DNA of 6,527 nt from Candidatus Omnitrophota bacterium (GTDB taxonomy: Bacteria; Omnitrophota; Gorgyraeia; Zapsychrales; Fredricksoniimonadaceae): contig JAHFGE010000089.1 in assembly GCA_023247575.1 (NCBI GenBank), positions 1 to 6,527 of the forward strand, read 5' to 3'. The translations under genes and the position numbers were made by a program. Below, one piece after another: positions 1 through 6,076 of this stretch (positions are counted from its first letter, which is position 1; each line of letters begins with the position of its first letter). The notes below the pieces were generated by a model. That model was not told the origin of the DNA. It did not search any database and was given only the letters and a program-made list of their open reading frames with translations.

Positions 1-237
1 CGCATCGGTGCCGCTGGAGACTGCTATTCCATACTTAAGGCCAAAAAGAGCGGCGAATTTATATTCAAACTCATTAACGTATTTTCCCTTCGTCAGCCAT
101 CGGTGGTCGATAGCCTCATTAATAAGTTTTTTAGCTTTTTCAGTAACAGAGACCGTACCAAAAGGAACCCGATAATGGGCCTTTTTGGCTTCTGACCCAT
201 CGGCAATAGCGGCAGTCTTGTTAAAATCTGATGGCAT
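1..237 (-). CDS. DegT/DnrJ/EryC1/StrS-family PLP enzyme (sugar aminotransferase), N-terminal fragment
   Basis: Translating the minus strand from the ATG at 237-235 gives 79 codons with no stop, running off the left edge, so only the N-terminus is present. The protein has a polar leader of about 22 residues, then RVPFGTVSV, then a helix leading to WLTKGKYVNEFEYKFAALFG (residues 47-66) and GIAVSSGTDA (70-79). The G-x-x-V-x-x-FE-x-x-F-A and SSGTDA signatures belong to the DegT/DnrJ/EryC1/StrS fold-type I PLP family, which mostly transaminates keto groups on nucleotide-activated sugars in the cytosol. An in-frame stop at 246-244 lies just upstream, so 237 is the earliest ATG start. The first 17 bases overlap the end of hddC, suggesting translational coupling. 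A GAGAGAG run about 11-14 bases upstream may be a weak ribosome binding site. The WLT-x-G-x-Y pattern also recalls the RfbH-type dehydrase subgroup, but SGTDA is more typical of aminotransferases. The Lys/His that would decide lies outside the window. Confidence 0.88.
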   Translation of the reverse strand, partial: MPSDFNKTAAIADGSEAKKAHYRVPFGTVSVTEKAKKLINEAIDHRWLTKGKYVNEFEYKFAALFGLKYGIAVSSGTDA

Positions 238-943
238 ATTTTTTTAGATTCTCTCTCGCCCAAGCATAGCGCTCAGGGGTTCCAATGTCGATAAACTTAT
301 TCTCCACTTCAAATGCGTAAAAACCTTTACCCACCAAATGGGGGAAGAAATCGTATTCCATAGAAAATTTTTCCGGCGTTTGGACAGTGGAAAATACCCG
401 ATGATTCAAACAATACGTACCGGCATTGATAAAAGCAGCCGCAAGCATTGGCTGTTTTTCTTTAAAAGCTATGATTTGTTTCTGCGGGCTAATCTTAATT
501 GTTCCGTACTGGCGGGCATCATCAATTTTAGTCACTGCGATGGCCGCCTGAGCTTTGTGCTGCTTATGAAAGTCAATAAGGGCATTGTAATCCAGCCCGC
601 AGAAACAATCGCCATTCATGGCGATGAATATTTCACTTTTTACCAAAGAGGAACCCTTCTTAATCGCACCCCCGGTTCCCAAAGGTTCCTCTTCCCGAGA
701 GAAAATAATTTCCAATCCACGGCTATTTTTTTGAATGAACTCCTCTACTTTATCGGCGCCGTGCCCTGTACATAAAATAAAACGCTGACCACCCTGAGAA
801 GCTATGTATTCCATCAAAAAAGTAATAAACGGTTTACCATCTATTTCAGCTAAAACCTTCTGAGAGCCACCAGTCACCGAGCGTAACCGTTTTCCCAACC
901 CACCGGCTAAAATAATGATATCGGTATTTGATAAATTTGACAT
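221..943 (-). CDS. hddC: D-glycero-alpha-D-manno-heptose 1-phosphate guanylyltransferase-like nucleotidyltransferase
   Basis: This 240-residue protein is predicted to transfer a nucleotidyl group (GMP from GTP in HddC) to a sugar 1-phosphate in the cytosol. The nucleotide-binding loop is ILAGGLGKRLRSV (residues 11-23), with Lys in place of the common Thr of G-x-G-T-R. The signature lysine segment is QKVLAEIDGKP (28-38). SREEEPLGTGGAIK (82-95) and NGDCF (110-114) match the HddC branch of sugar nucleotidyltransferases, with Asp112 as the likely metal ligand and Asp219 in FIDIGTPERY as the second acidic site. Length fits HddC (about 230 residues), without the left-handed helix domain of longer GlmU or GlgC types. 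The adjacent HddA-type kinase supports GDP-heptose synthesis. Specificity for GTP and heptose is inferred from family and context; another hexose 1-phosphate is possible. It has no convincing Shine-Dalgarno (only GGAU very close to the ATG), and a stable palindrome lies just upstream. Confidence 0.85.
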   Translation of the reverse strand: MSNLSNTDIIILAGGLGKRLRSVTGGSQKVLAEIDGKPFITFLMEYIASQGGQRFILCTGHGADKVEEFIQKNSRGLEIIFSREEEPLGTGGAIKKGSSLVKSEIFIAMNGDCFCGLDYNALIDFHKQHKAQAAIAVTKIDDARQYGTIKISPQKQIIAFKEKQPMLAAAFINAGTYCLNHRVFSTVQTPEKFSMEYDFFPHLVGKGFYAFEVENKFIDIGTPERYAWARENLKKYAIRF

Positions 944-950
944 AATCCAT

Positions 951-978
951 GTACGGGCCGAGCATGCTCGGCCCCTAC
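951..978 (-). repeat. REP-like 28-bp imperfect palindrome between hddA and hddC
   Basis: Positions 955-974 are a perfect 20-bp palindrome (arms GGGCCGAG and CTCGGCCC around CATG). The symmetry extends outward to 951 and 978 with a single mismatch (954 against 975), so 13 of 14 base pairs match. Read on the minus strand it begins GTAGGGGCC and ends GGCCCGTAC. It fills almost the whole 31-base gap, its first bases supply the TAG stop codon of hddA, and it ends 7 bases before the hddC ATG. In mRNA it would form a very GC-rich stem with a 4-base loop. No T-run follows it, so it does not look like an intrinsic terminator. The asymmetric GTAGGGGC/GCCCGTAC ends resemble small dispersed palindromic repeats that I recall from many bacterial genomes. 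Membership in such a family is an inference without a genome-wide search. Confidence 0.75.
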
Positions 979-1973
979 TTTACTATCCCCGCACCCGGCT
1001 GATAGAAGATAATTTGGCTGCCTAAATTCTCAAATTTGAAAGGCACTTCCAGGAGGTCTTTCAGGGCCTCCCTCACTTTAGATTTCTTCAGGGGTTCAAC
1101 AAACAACAGGACAAAACCTCCCCCTCCAGCCCCTAATAATTTCCCGCCGATGGCACCGGCCCGTCGGGCTGTCTCATACAGATGATCGATATGTTCGGTA
1201 GAAATTTTATCGGAAAGGGATCGCTTTAATTTCCAACTCTCATCCATCAGACGGCCGAAAGCTAAAAAATCACCAGCATTTAAAACATTCAGAGCTTCCG
1301 TAACCATTTCATACATGCGCGTGAGTTCAAATTTTTTATTGGGAATATTTTTAATTTGATGCCCAGCAATTTGAGAAGCAGTTCGAGAAAAGCCTGTAAA
1401 AAAGAGCAGGAGATGATCTTGTAAGATATTCAATTTCGGTGCTGACATCGTCACCGGCTGAACACGCAAATGATTGGTGCCGCCAAACTCAATATAATTC
1501 AAACCGCCGTAAGCGGCCAGCGTCTGGTCCTGGCAGCCCACATTCTCTTTAATAAGTTCTTGTTCTACATAAATAGCCTCTTTGGCCAGACGCTCCTTAG
1601 TGACCATAGTCCCTTTTAAAGCATATAAGGAGTTTAAAAGTCCAACGGTAAAAGAGGAACTTGATCCCAGGCCTGTGCGGGCTGGTAAATCACCATCGTG
1701 GTGGATCTCTATACCTTCGTGTATATTTAAAAAGCGCAACACTTCGCGTACCGCTGGATGATCAATTTCATCAACCTTATGAACATGTTCCATTTTAGAA
1801 TAGATGATCCGTGACTTGTGTTCAAAAAAAGGCGGCAAATAACGACAGGAGATATAACAATATTTATCAATGGTGGTGGCTAAAACAGCGCCTTTGTGGT
1901 CCTTAAACCAGCCGTCGTAGTCTGTTCCTCCACCAAAAAAAGAGACGCGAAAGGGTGTACGGGAAATAATCAT
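975..1973 (-). CDS. hddA: D-glycero-alpha-D-manno-heptose 7-phosphate kinase-like GHMP kinase
   Basis: This 332-residue GHMP-superfamily kinase is predicted to phosphorylate C1 of D-glycero-D-manno-heptose 7-phosphate, giving the 1,7-bisphosphate on the route to GDP-heptose. Visible motifs: the N-terminal RTPFRVSFFGGGTDY (residues 5-19), typical of the HddA/fucose-kinase branch; the ATP-binding loop ARTGLGSSSSF (98-108); GCQDQ (146-150), with Asp149 a candidate catalytic residue; and the C-terminal GGKLLGAGGGGFVLLF (276-291) closing over the phosphates. Length agrees with known HddA proteins (about 340). The ATG overlaps the TGA of the upstream radical SAM gene by 4 bases (ATGA), and GGGGAGGT lies 12 bases before the start, giving strong and coupled initiation. 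The TAG stop is formed by the first bases of the downstream palindrome. HddC follows directly, supporting the heptose assignment over other GHMP sugar kinases. Confidence 0.9.
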   Translation of the reverse strand: MIISRTPFRVSFFGGGTDYDGWFKDHKGAVLATTIDKYCYISCRYLPPFFEHKSRIIYSKMEHVHKVDEIDHPAVREVLRFLNIHEGIEIHHDGDLPARTGLGSSSSFTVGLLNSLYALKGTMVTKERLAKEAIYVEQELIKENVGCQDQTLAAYGGLNYIEFGGTNHLRVQPVTMSAPKLNILQDHLLLFFTGFSRTASQIAGHQIKNIPNKKFELTRMYEMVTEALNVLNAGDFLAFGRLMDESWKLKRSLSDKISTEHIDHLYETARRAGAIGGKLLGAGGGGFVLLFVEPLKKSKVREALKDLLEVPFKFENLGSQIIFYQPGAGIVK

Positions 1974-3493
1974 AATACGGGCAAAACCTCCCCTACATTT
2001 TCTAAAATTTTACGTTTTAATTTGATCTGTGCAGACCTCAGCGTCTCATCCACCGCTACCTGCCCGAATTTGCTCTTTAAAAGTTGGAGGAAGTTGGGAT
2101 GAGTGTGGTATTTCATCCATGCTGCATCACGGAACGCCAAAACCTCCTCGGCTTTCAAATATTTAGTCGGCAAGGGCTGAGTATAATAAGAATGTTGAGA
2201 AAAGCCTGCGTAAGATGTAGGAAGCTTCCATCCTTCTTTTTTAGCCAGACCGTGTAAAGGACTTCCTGGATAGGCCATGGCTGAATAAAAATTAGCTTCT
2301 TCAGTATTTAATTCCATGGCAAGGTCCAGCGTCATCTGCATACTGGCCTTATCGTCTTCAGGTAATCCGAAAATATAATTACCAATGACATTGATGCCAT
2401 GCTGGCGGATTTTAGTTACCGTGCTACGGATATCAACATCCTCAAACCGCCCCTTAGTGACATCTTTGCGCACCTCAGTTTTACCGCTTTCAATGCCTAA
2501 GGCCAGCCAATTGACCCCGGCTTTCTTTAAGGTATCCAAATATTGATCCTTCACTGTATCCACACGTGAATAGCACCAGATGTTAAACTTGTATCCCCGC
2601 TGGATAATAAGTTCGCACAGTTTTATAAAATGATTAGTGTTAAGAACAAAAAGCTCATCGGCAATCTTGACATCAACAATACCCTGCGAGGCAAAAAAAT
2701 CAAATTCTTTAATAATATGTTCAGGATCCCAATAACGAAAAACCGCGGAGCCATCAGAATATTCATTCTCCTGACGATTAATAATATTAATCATACAGAA
2801 AGAACATTTCATGGGGCACCCGAGGCTGGTATACAAAGCCGCAAAAGGCACACGGTTGGAACCATGAGGATAGGAGTGCCATAAAGATGTTCTGTAACTT
2901 TTTATCGGTAAAAGATCCCAGGCAATACCAGGAAGTTCTCTAGGTAAATCTTCTTTAGCTACTATGGGGGATGGCGGATTAAGAATAATGTTTCCATCTT
3001 TTCTGTAGCCTAAACCTAAAACCTTGTCTAGTTGATCCTTTAAATTAGTTTTTAATAAATTCGAAATGGTATAAACGCCTTCGTTTTGACAAACAAAATC
3101 AATAGAACCGTGTCTTTCCAAAACTTCTCGAGGTAGGGCTGCCATATGACCACCAACAAAAAGAATTTTGGCCTGAGGGAGACGATCCTTGAGAACAGCA
3201 GCCAATATAGTGGCCCCTTCCATATTTTGAGAACTGGCGGAAGGCTGCTGACCATACACGACAAAACAAATTAATCGGGGATTAATATTGATCACGCGTT
3301 CAGCCGCTTGTTGGTCGTCAATATGAAGTACTTCACAATCTAAAATATCAACGCTAAAACCTTTACAACGGCAATGGTTAGCCAACATTCCCGTCCAGAT
3401 AGGCGGTTCGATGGCCGAATAACGCTGGGCTAAGTCCTGATAAATACGGTAGGCTGCATTAGGATGGATAAAAAGAACATCGAGCTGTTTCAT
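1970..3493 (-). CDS. B12-binding-domain radical SAM protein, unknown reaction
   Basis: This 507-residue protein combines an N-terminal cobalamin-binding-like Rossmann domain (about residues 1-150, VLFIHPN start, ILFVGGHMAALPRE at 110-123, CQNEG at 135-139) with a radical SAM TIM-barrel (about 215-420). The [4Fe-4S] motif is CPMKCSFC, with cysteines at 226, 230 and 233 in the canonical CxxxCxxC spacing. ALGIESG (331-337) and NYIFGLPED (372-380) are typical downstream barrel motifs. The DxHxxG cobalamin motif is absent, as in many members, so cobalamin binding is not assured. The family includes methyltransferases and other C-C bond enzymes. Inside a nucleotide-sugar operon, a role in C-methylation or carbon-skeleton rearrangement of a sugar or lipid carrier is plausible but unproven. 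AGGAA lies 9 bases upstream of the ATG and the preceding gene ends 2 bases before it. The last codons (VGEVLPV) coincide with a degenerate copy of the palindromic repeat. Confidence 0.9.
   Translation of the reverse strand: MKQLDVLFIHPNAAYRIYQDLAQRYSAIEPPIWTGMLANHCRCKGFSVDILDCEVLHIDDQQAAERVININPRLICFVVYGQQPSASSQNMEGATILAAVLKDRLPQAKILFVGGHMAALPREVLERHGSIDFVCQNEGVYTISNLLKTNLKDQLDKVLGLGYRKDGNIILNPPSPIVAKEDLPRELPGIAWDLLPIKSYRTSLWHSYPHGSNRVPFAALYTSLGCPMKCSFCMINIINRQENEYSDGSAVFRYWDPEHIIKEFDFFASQGIVDVKIADELFVLNTNHFIKLCELIIQRGYKFNIWCYSRVDTVKDQYLDTLKKAGVNWLALGIESGKTEVRKDVTKGRFEDVDIRSTVTKIRQHGINVIGNYIFGLPEDDKASMQMTLDLAMELNTEEANFYSAMAYPGSPLHGLAKKEGWKLPTSYAGFSQHSYYTQPLPTKYLKAEEVLAFRDAAWMKYHTHPNFLQLLKSKFGQVAVDETLRSAQIKLKRKILENVGEVLPVL
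1976..1996 (-). repeat. Degenerate GTAGGGG...GCCCGTA element at the radical SAM/hddA junction
   Basis: On the minus strand this 21-base segment starts GTAGGGG and ends GCCCGTA, the same 7-base ends, in the same orientation, as the 28-bp palindrome at 951-978. The arms show the same internal mismatch (1978 against 1993), but the centre is shorter and not palindromic. It is read through in frame as VGEVLPV at the end of the radical SAM protein and contains the Shine-Dalgarno of hddA. It could be a decayed or variant repeat copy, or coincidence between a G-rich ribosome binding site and nearby sequence. Confidence 0.4.
1986..1993 (-). promoter_or_regulatory. Ribosome binding site of hddA
   Basis: GGGGAGGT on the minus strand lies 12 bases before the hddA ATG at 1973. 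It is a strong Shine-Dalgarno match with a slightly long spacer, located inside the end of the radical SAM gene, and it supports the chosen hddA start. Confidence 0.6.
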
Positions 3494-3495
3494 AA

Positions 3496-4203
3496 TTAAT
3501 AGTTCCTAATAAACATTTCCCGGATCATTTGATAAAGAAAAACAGCTCCCCAGGGAAGAACCTGTAATTTACGTTTACCGGCGATACGGGGCGGCTCATC
3601 CCCAGGAATCTCAGCAATTTTTAATCTCTTGCGTGCTGCACGAATAGACAATAAAGGCTCCCAGCTGACGCGAGTATTAAAAAGTTTCTCCGGCACAGCG
3701 TAAGCTCTCTCATCATTTAGATTTAAATCATAAGCTAACTTTGTTTTATAGGCGCGATAAATCACCATTGCGTCCGTATAATGGAAGCCATGACATAAAC
3801 TAATCATCGTCGTAAAAACCCAGTTGCCAAAACCAGTAATTGTATCATCATCCTGGCTTTTAGCCCCGTCCTTATATCGGGAAACAATCACCATGTCATA
3901 GCTTTCTTTCATTTTCTTAATGCATTCAGGGATCAATTCAGGAATAGAATTTCCGTCAGGACTAAAGGTAACAACGACATCACCGGTAATCATGGGCCAC
4001 ACTTCAGCGTACGCATAGCGCATGCCTTTTTTCTTCTGAATATAAAATGGTAGGCCCTGTTCCTTGCAGTATTCAACGGTACCATCGGTAGATCCGCCAT
4101 CCACAATTAAAAGCTGGTCATACCATTCTTTTTTGATCAGCGGCATGATCGCACGCATTCCGCCTATTTCATTGAGTGTGGGAATTAGTAAGGTGACTTT
4201 CAT
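3496..4203 (-). CDS. Family 2 glycosyltransferase (GT-A fold)
   Basis: This 235-residue protein is a single-domain GT2 enzyme, predicted to move a sugar from a nucleotide donor to a lipid or glycan acceptor at the cytosolic face of the membrane. Visible motifs: the N-terminal TLLIPTLNE (residues 4-12), the nucleotide-binding DGGSTDGT (35-42), and FSPDGN (80-85) at the position of the usual metal-binding DxD, leaving Asp83 as the main acidic residue. YTDAMVIYRAY (142-152) and WEPLLSIRAARKR (181-193) resemble the acceptor and catalytic region of dolichyl-phosphate-mannose-synthase-like GT2 proteins. There is no clear membrane helix; the C-terminus is amphipathic and short, so it may be a peripheral enzyme. 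It starts 5 bases after the upstream SDR stop with no obvious Shine-Dalgarno, suggesting coupled translation, and ends 2 bases before the radical SAM gene. Donor and acceptor cannot be deduced. Confidence 0.88.
   Translation of the reverse strand: MKVTLLIPTLNEIGGMRAIMPLIKKEWYDQLLIVDGGSTDGTVEYCKEQGLPFYIQKKKGMRYAYAEVWPMITGDVVVTFSPDGNSIPELIPECIKKMKESYDMVIVSRYKDGAKSQDDDTITGFGNWVFTTMISLCHGFHYTDAMVIYRAYKTKLAYDLNLNDERAYAVPEKLFNTRVSWEPLLSIRAARKRLKIAEIPGDEPPRIAGKRKLQVLPWGAVFLYQMIREMFIRNY
3503..3507 (-). promoter_or_regulatory. Ribosome binding site of the radical SAM gene
   Basis: AGGAA on the minus strand sits 9 bases before the ATG at 3493, inside the last codons of the glycosyltransferase gene. 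The spacing and match support that start. Confidence 0.55.
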
Positions 4204-4208
4204 GGACT

Positions 4209-5138
4209 TTAAATATTGGCGTACTGGTTACGTTTGATGACCTGATAACCTTTAATGAGTTCTTGGATACCTTGGGACAATGATACGTCCGGTTTAAATC
4301 CGGTCTTTTCTATCTTTTCATTGCTCACAATATAATCGCGCTTATCAGGGTCCTCTCCGACGGTCGCTTCCACAAAATAAAAGTCAGGAACGAATTTCTT
4401 GATTTCCTGACACAGCTGTAACTTGGTAAGATTAGCACCATTAAGACCGACATTATAGGGTTGGTTTTTCATCTTGTCAAAGCCATTGAGGGCATGAATA
4501 AATGCCTGGGCGATATCACGCACATGAATATAATTACGGTTAAAATGCGCTTCAAAAAGGACGATAAAACGGTCATGCACGGCACGATAAGTAAAATCGT
4601 TGACCAGCAAATCCAACCGCATGCGTGGAGAAATTCCAAAGGCCGTGGCCAGCCTCAAGGTAATGCCACCGGCATCCAAAACAGCATTTTCCGCATCGAC
4701 TTTCAATTTCCCATAAAGAGAGATAGGCCGAAGTGGAGTTTCTTCTGTACAATGTTTTCCCTTCTGGCCAATGCCATAGCCGCTGTTGGTGGTAGGGAAA
4801 ATCACTCTTTGGTCTTTAGCTTTTAGTTCCAGAACCATTTTGACCGCATCAACAATAATAGTCCGAGCACCAACCGGATCCTTAGAGCATAAGGGTGCCC
4901 CTGTTAAACAGGCTAAAGGGAAAATGGCATCGGCCCCTTTGATCAACTTAAGTATCAAATTTTTGTCACGGGCATCGCCACGCACAATGGTTAATTTGTC
5001 ATGATAACAGACGTCCAAAAGCGAGGACTGGTTATACATAAAATTATCCAAGGCAATGACTTCATGGCCTTTCTGCAATAACCGCGGCACTAAAACTGAA
5101 CCTATGTATCCAGCCGCACCAGTCACTAAAATTTTCAT
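4209..5138 (-). CDS. Extended SDR: NAD-dependent nucleotide-sugar epimerase/dehydratase
   Basis: This 309-residue protein is an extended short-chain dehydrogenase/reductase acting on a nucleotide sugar. The N-terminal cofactor loop TGAAGYIGS (residues 6-14) gives the full GxxGxxG. Asp31 at the end of beta-strand 2 (ALDNF) favours NAD over NADP. FPTTNSGYG (114-122) carries the Ser/Thr site, and YGKLK (142-146) provides the catalytic Tyr142 and Lys146. NRNYIHVRDIAQAFIHAL (200-217) is the conserved substrate-domain segment of the UDP-glucose 4-epimerase/WcaG class. Length is normal (about 310-330). It starts 10 bases after the fcl-like gene with GGGGGA 5 bases upstream of the ATG. The reaction (epimerase, dehydratase or reductase) cannot be read from the motifs. 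In this context it may oxidise, epimerise or reduce the heptose- or hexose-derived intermediate. Confidence 0.88.
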   Translation of the reverse strand: MKILVTGAAGYIGSVLVPRLLQKGHEVIALDNFMYNQSSLLDVCYHDKLTIVRGDARDKNLILKLIKGADAIFPLACLTGAPLCSKDPVGARTIIVDAVKMVLELKAKDQRVIFPTTNSGYGIGQKGKHCTEETPLRPISLYGKLKVDAENAVLDAGGITLRLATAFGISPRMRLDLLVNDFTYRAVHDRFIVLFEAHFNRNYIHVRDIAQAFIHALNGFDKMKNQPYNVGLNGANLTKLQLCQEIKKFVPDFYFVEATVGEDPDKRDYIVSNEKIEKTGFKPDVSLSQGIQELIKGYQVIKRNQYANI

Positions 5139-5143
5139 AATAA

Positions 5144-5149
5144 TCCCCC
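5144..5149 (-). promoter_or_regulatory. Ribosome binding site of the 4209-5138 SDR gene
   Basis: GGGGGA on the minus strand lies 5 bases before the ATG at 5138 and directly abuts the TAG stop of the upstream gene. The combined stop and G-run form a GTAGGGG 7-mer (5146-5152), as at the two repeat sites elsewhere in the operon. Confidence 0.6.
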
Positions 5150-6075
5150 TACGCTATCGATTTAAACCACGAATATGTTTTATAGATCCCCTCTTCCAAT
5201 GCCACCTTCGGTCTCCATCCCAATTGACGCACACGACTGCTGTCCAGTAATTTACGTTTAACTCCATCGGGCTTAGAGGTATCAAAAACAATTTTTCCCT
5301 TAAAACCGCTAATATGACCAATCATTTGGGCCAAATGTTTAATTGAAATATCTGTACCTACACCGAGATTAATGGCCTGATCAGACCTGTAGTGTTGCAT
5401 TAAAAATAAAACTCCTTGCATGAAATCATCCACGTATAAGAATTCTCTACGAGGTTTGCCTGTTCCCCACACCGTGACCGTCTTCTCATTTCGCTGTTGG
5501 GCCTGATGAAATTTAGCAATCAGCGCTCCCATCACGTGAGCGTTTTCCATATTCATATCGCTGCCTGGACCATAAAGAGTAGCCGGTACAATGGTAATGG
5601 CATCCAAGCCATATTGCCGTCGATAGGTCTGACATAATTTCATCCCGGCCAATTTGGCGATTGAATATGGCTCGCTGGTTTCTTCCATCACACCTGTCCC
5701 GAGAGAGTTTTCTTGAATCGGCTGTTGAGCCGCTTTTGGATAAATGCAGGAAGCGGCAAAATAAACCAATTTTTTAACTTTGGCCTCATACGCACTGTGA
5801 ATCACATTATTCTGTGCTTGCAGGTTCTCATAGATAAATTCTGCCGCATGAGCTTGATTAGCCGCAATCCCACCAGAACGTATAGACCCTAAAAAGACAT
5901 ATTCTGGATGAACCTCCTTAAAAAACTTACAAACCCCGACCTGAGATAAGACATCCAGACGGTTACGGGTATTCGTAGTGACATAAGTATAATTTTTAGA
6001 GGCGAAATAATTCCAAAGGGAATTTTCTAAACTGTCCTGGTGCCCAATAATCAGAATGCGGCTGTTGCGTTGCAT
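5149..6075 (-). CDS. fcl: GDP-L-fucose synthase-like SDR (C3/C5 epimerase/C4 reductase family) with degenerate cofactor loop
   Basis: The ATG at 6075 gives 308 residues that align along their length with GDP-L-fucose synthase (Fcl/WcaG, about 320). Visible signatures: RSGGIAAN (66-73), the catalytic SCIYPK (109-114) with Ser109 and Cys110, EPYSIAKLAG (135-144) with Tyr137 and Lys141, NAHVMGAL (178-185) with His180, the WGTGKPRREFLYVDDF segment (203-218), and SKPDGVKRKLLD (267-278). In Fcl the Ser-Tyr-Lys triad plus Cys and His carry out epimerisation and NADPH reduction of a GDP-4-keto-6-deoxy sugar. The odd point is the cofactor loop: the family GHxGMVG reads GHQDSLEN here (11-18), losing the second and third glycines. 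A longer in-frame start at 6156 would add 27 residues with no family match that overlap the upstream gene. The start at 6075 has GGGAGAAG 10 bases upstream and lies one base after the upstream stop. The substrate may be GDP-heptose-derived rather than fucose. Confidence 0.85.
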   Translation of the reverse strand: MQRNSRILIIGHQDSLENSLWNYFASKNYTYVTTNTRNRLDVLSQVGVCKFFKEVHPEYVFLGSIRSGGIAANQAHAAEFIYENLQAQNNVIHSAYEAKVKKLVYFAASCIYPKAAQQPIQENSLGTGVMEETSEPYSIAKLAGMKLCQTYRRQYGLDAITIVPATLYGPGSDMNMENAHVMGALIAKFHQAQQRNEKTVTVWGTGKPRREFLYVDDFMQGVLFLMQHYRSDQAINLGVGTDISIKHLAQMIGHISGFKGKIVFDTSKPDGVKRKLLDSSRVRQLGWRPKVALEEGIYKTYSWFKSIA

Positions 6076-6076
6076 G

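Noticed and set aside
611..622. Short inverted repeat GCCAT-TC-ATGGC
   Set aside because: It has a 5-bp stem inside the conserved NGD-encoding region of hddC and is most simply chance within coding sequence.
338..775. A 145-residue plus-strand open frame opposite hddC
   Set aside because: It lies wholly antisense to a gene with clear nucleotidyltransferase motifs and has no recognisable domain; it is a shadow frame.
951..978. Intrinsic transcription terminator between hddA and hddC
   Set aside because: The stem is strong but no T-run follows on the minus strand, and the downstream genes continue the same pathway and orientation.
3052..3264. A 70-residue minus-strand frame inside the radical SAM gene
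   Set aside because: It is nested in another frame of a well-supported gene with no motifs or separate ribosome binding site evidence.
4461..5250. Three plus-strand open frames (4461-4826, 4786-5004, 5056-5250)
   Set aside because: All are antisense to the two SDR genes, have low-complexity non-family translations and mutually overlap; they are shadows.
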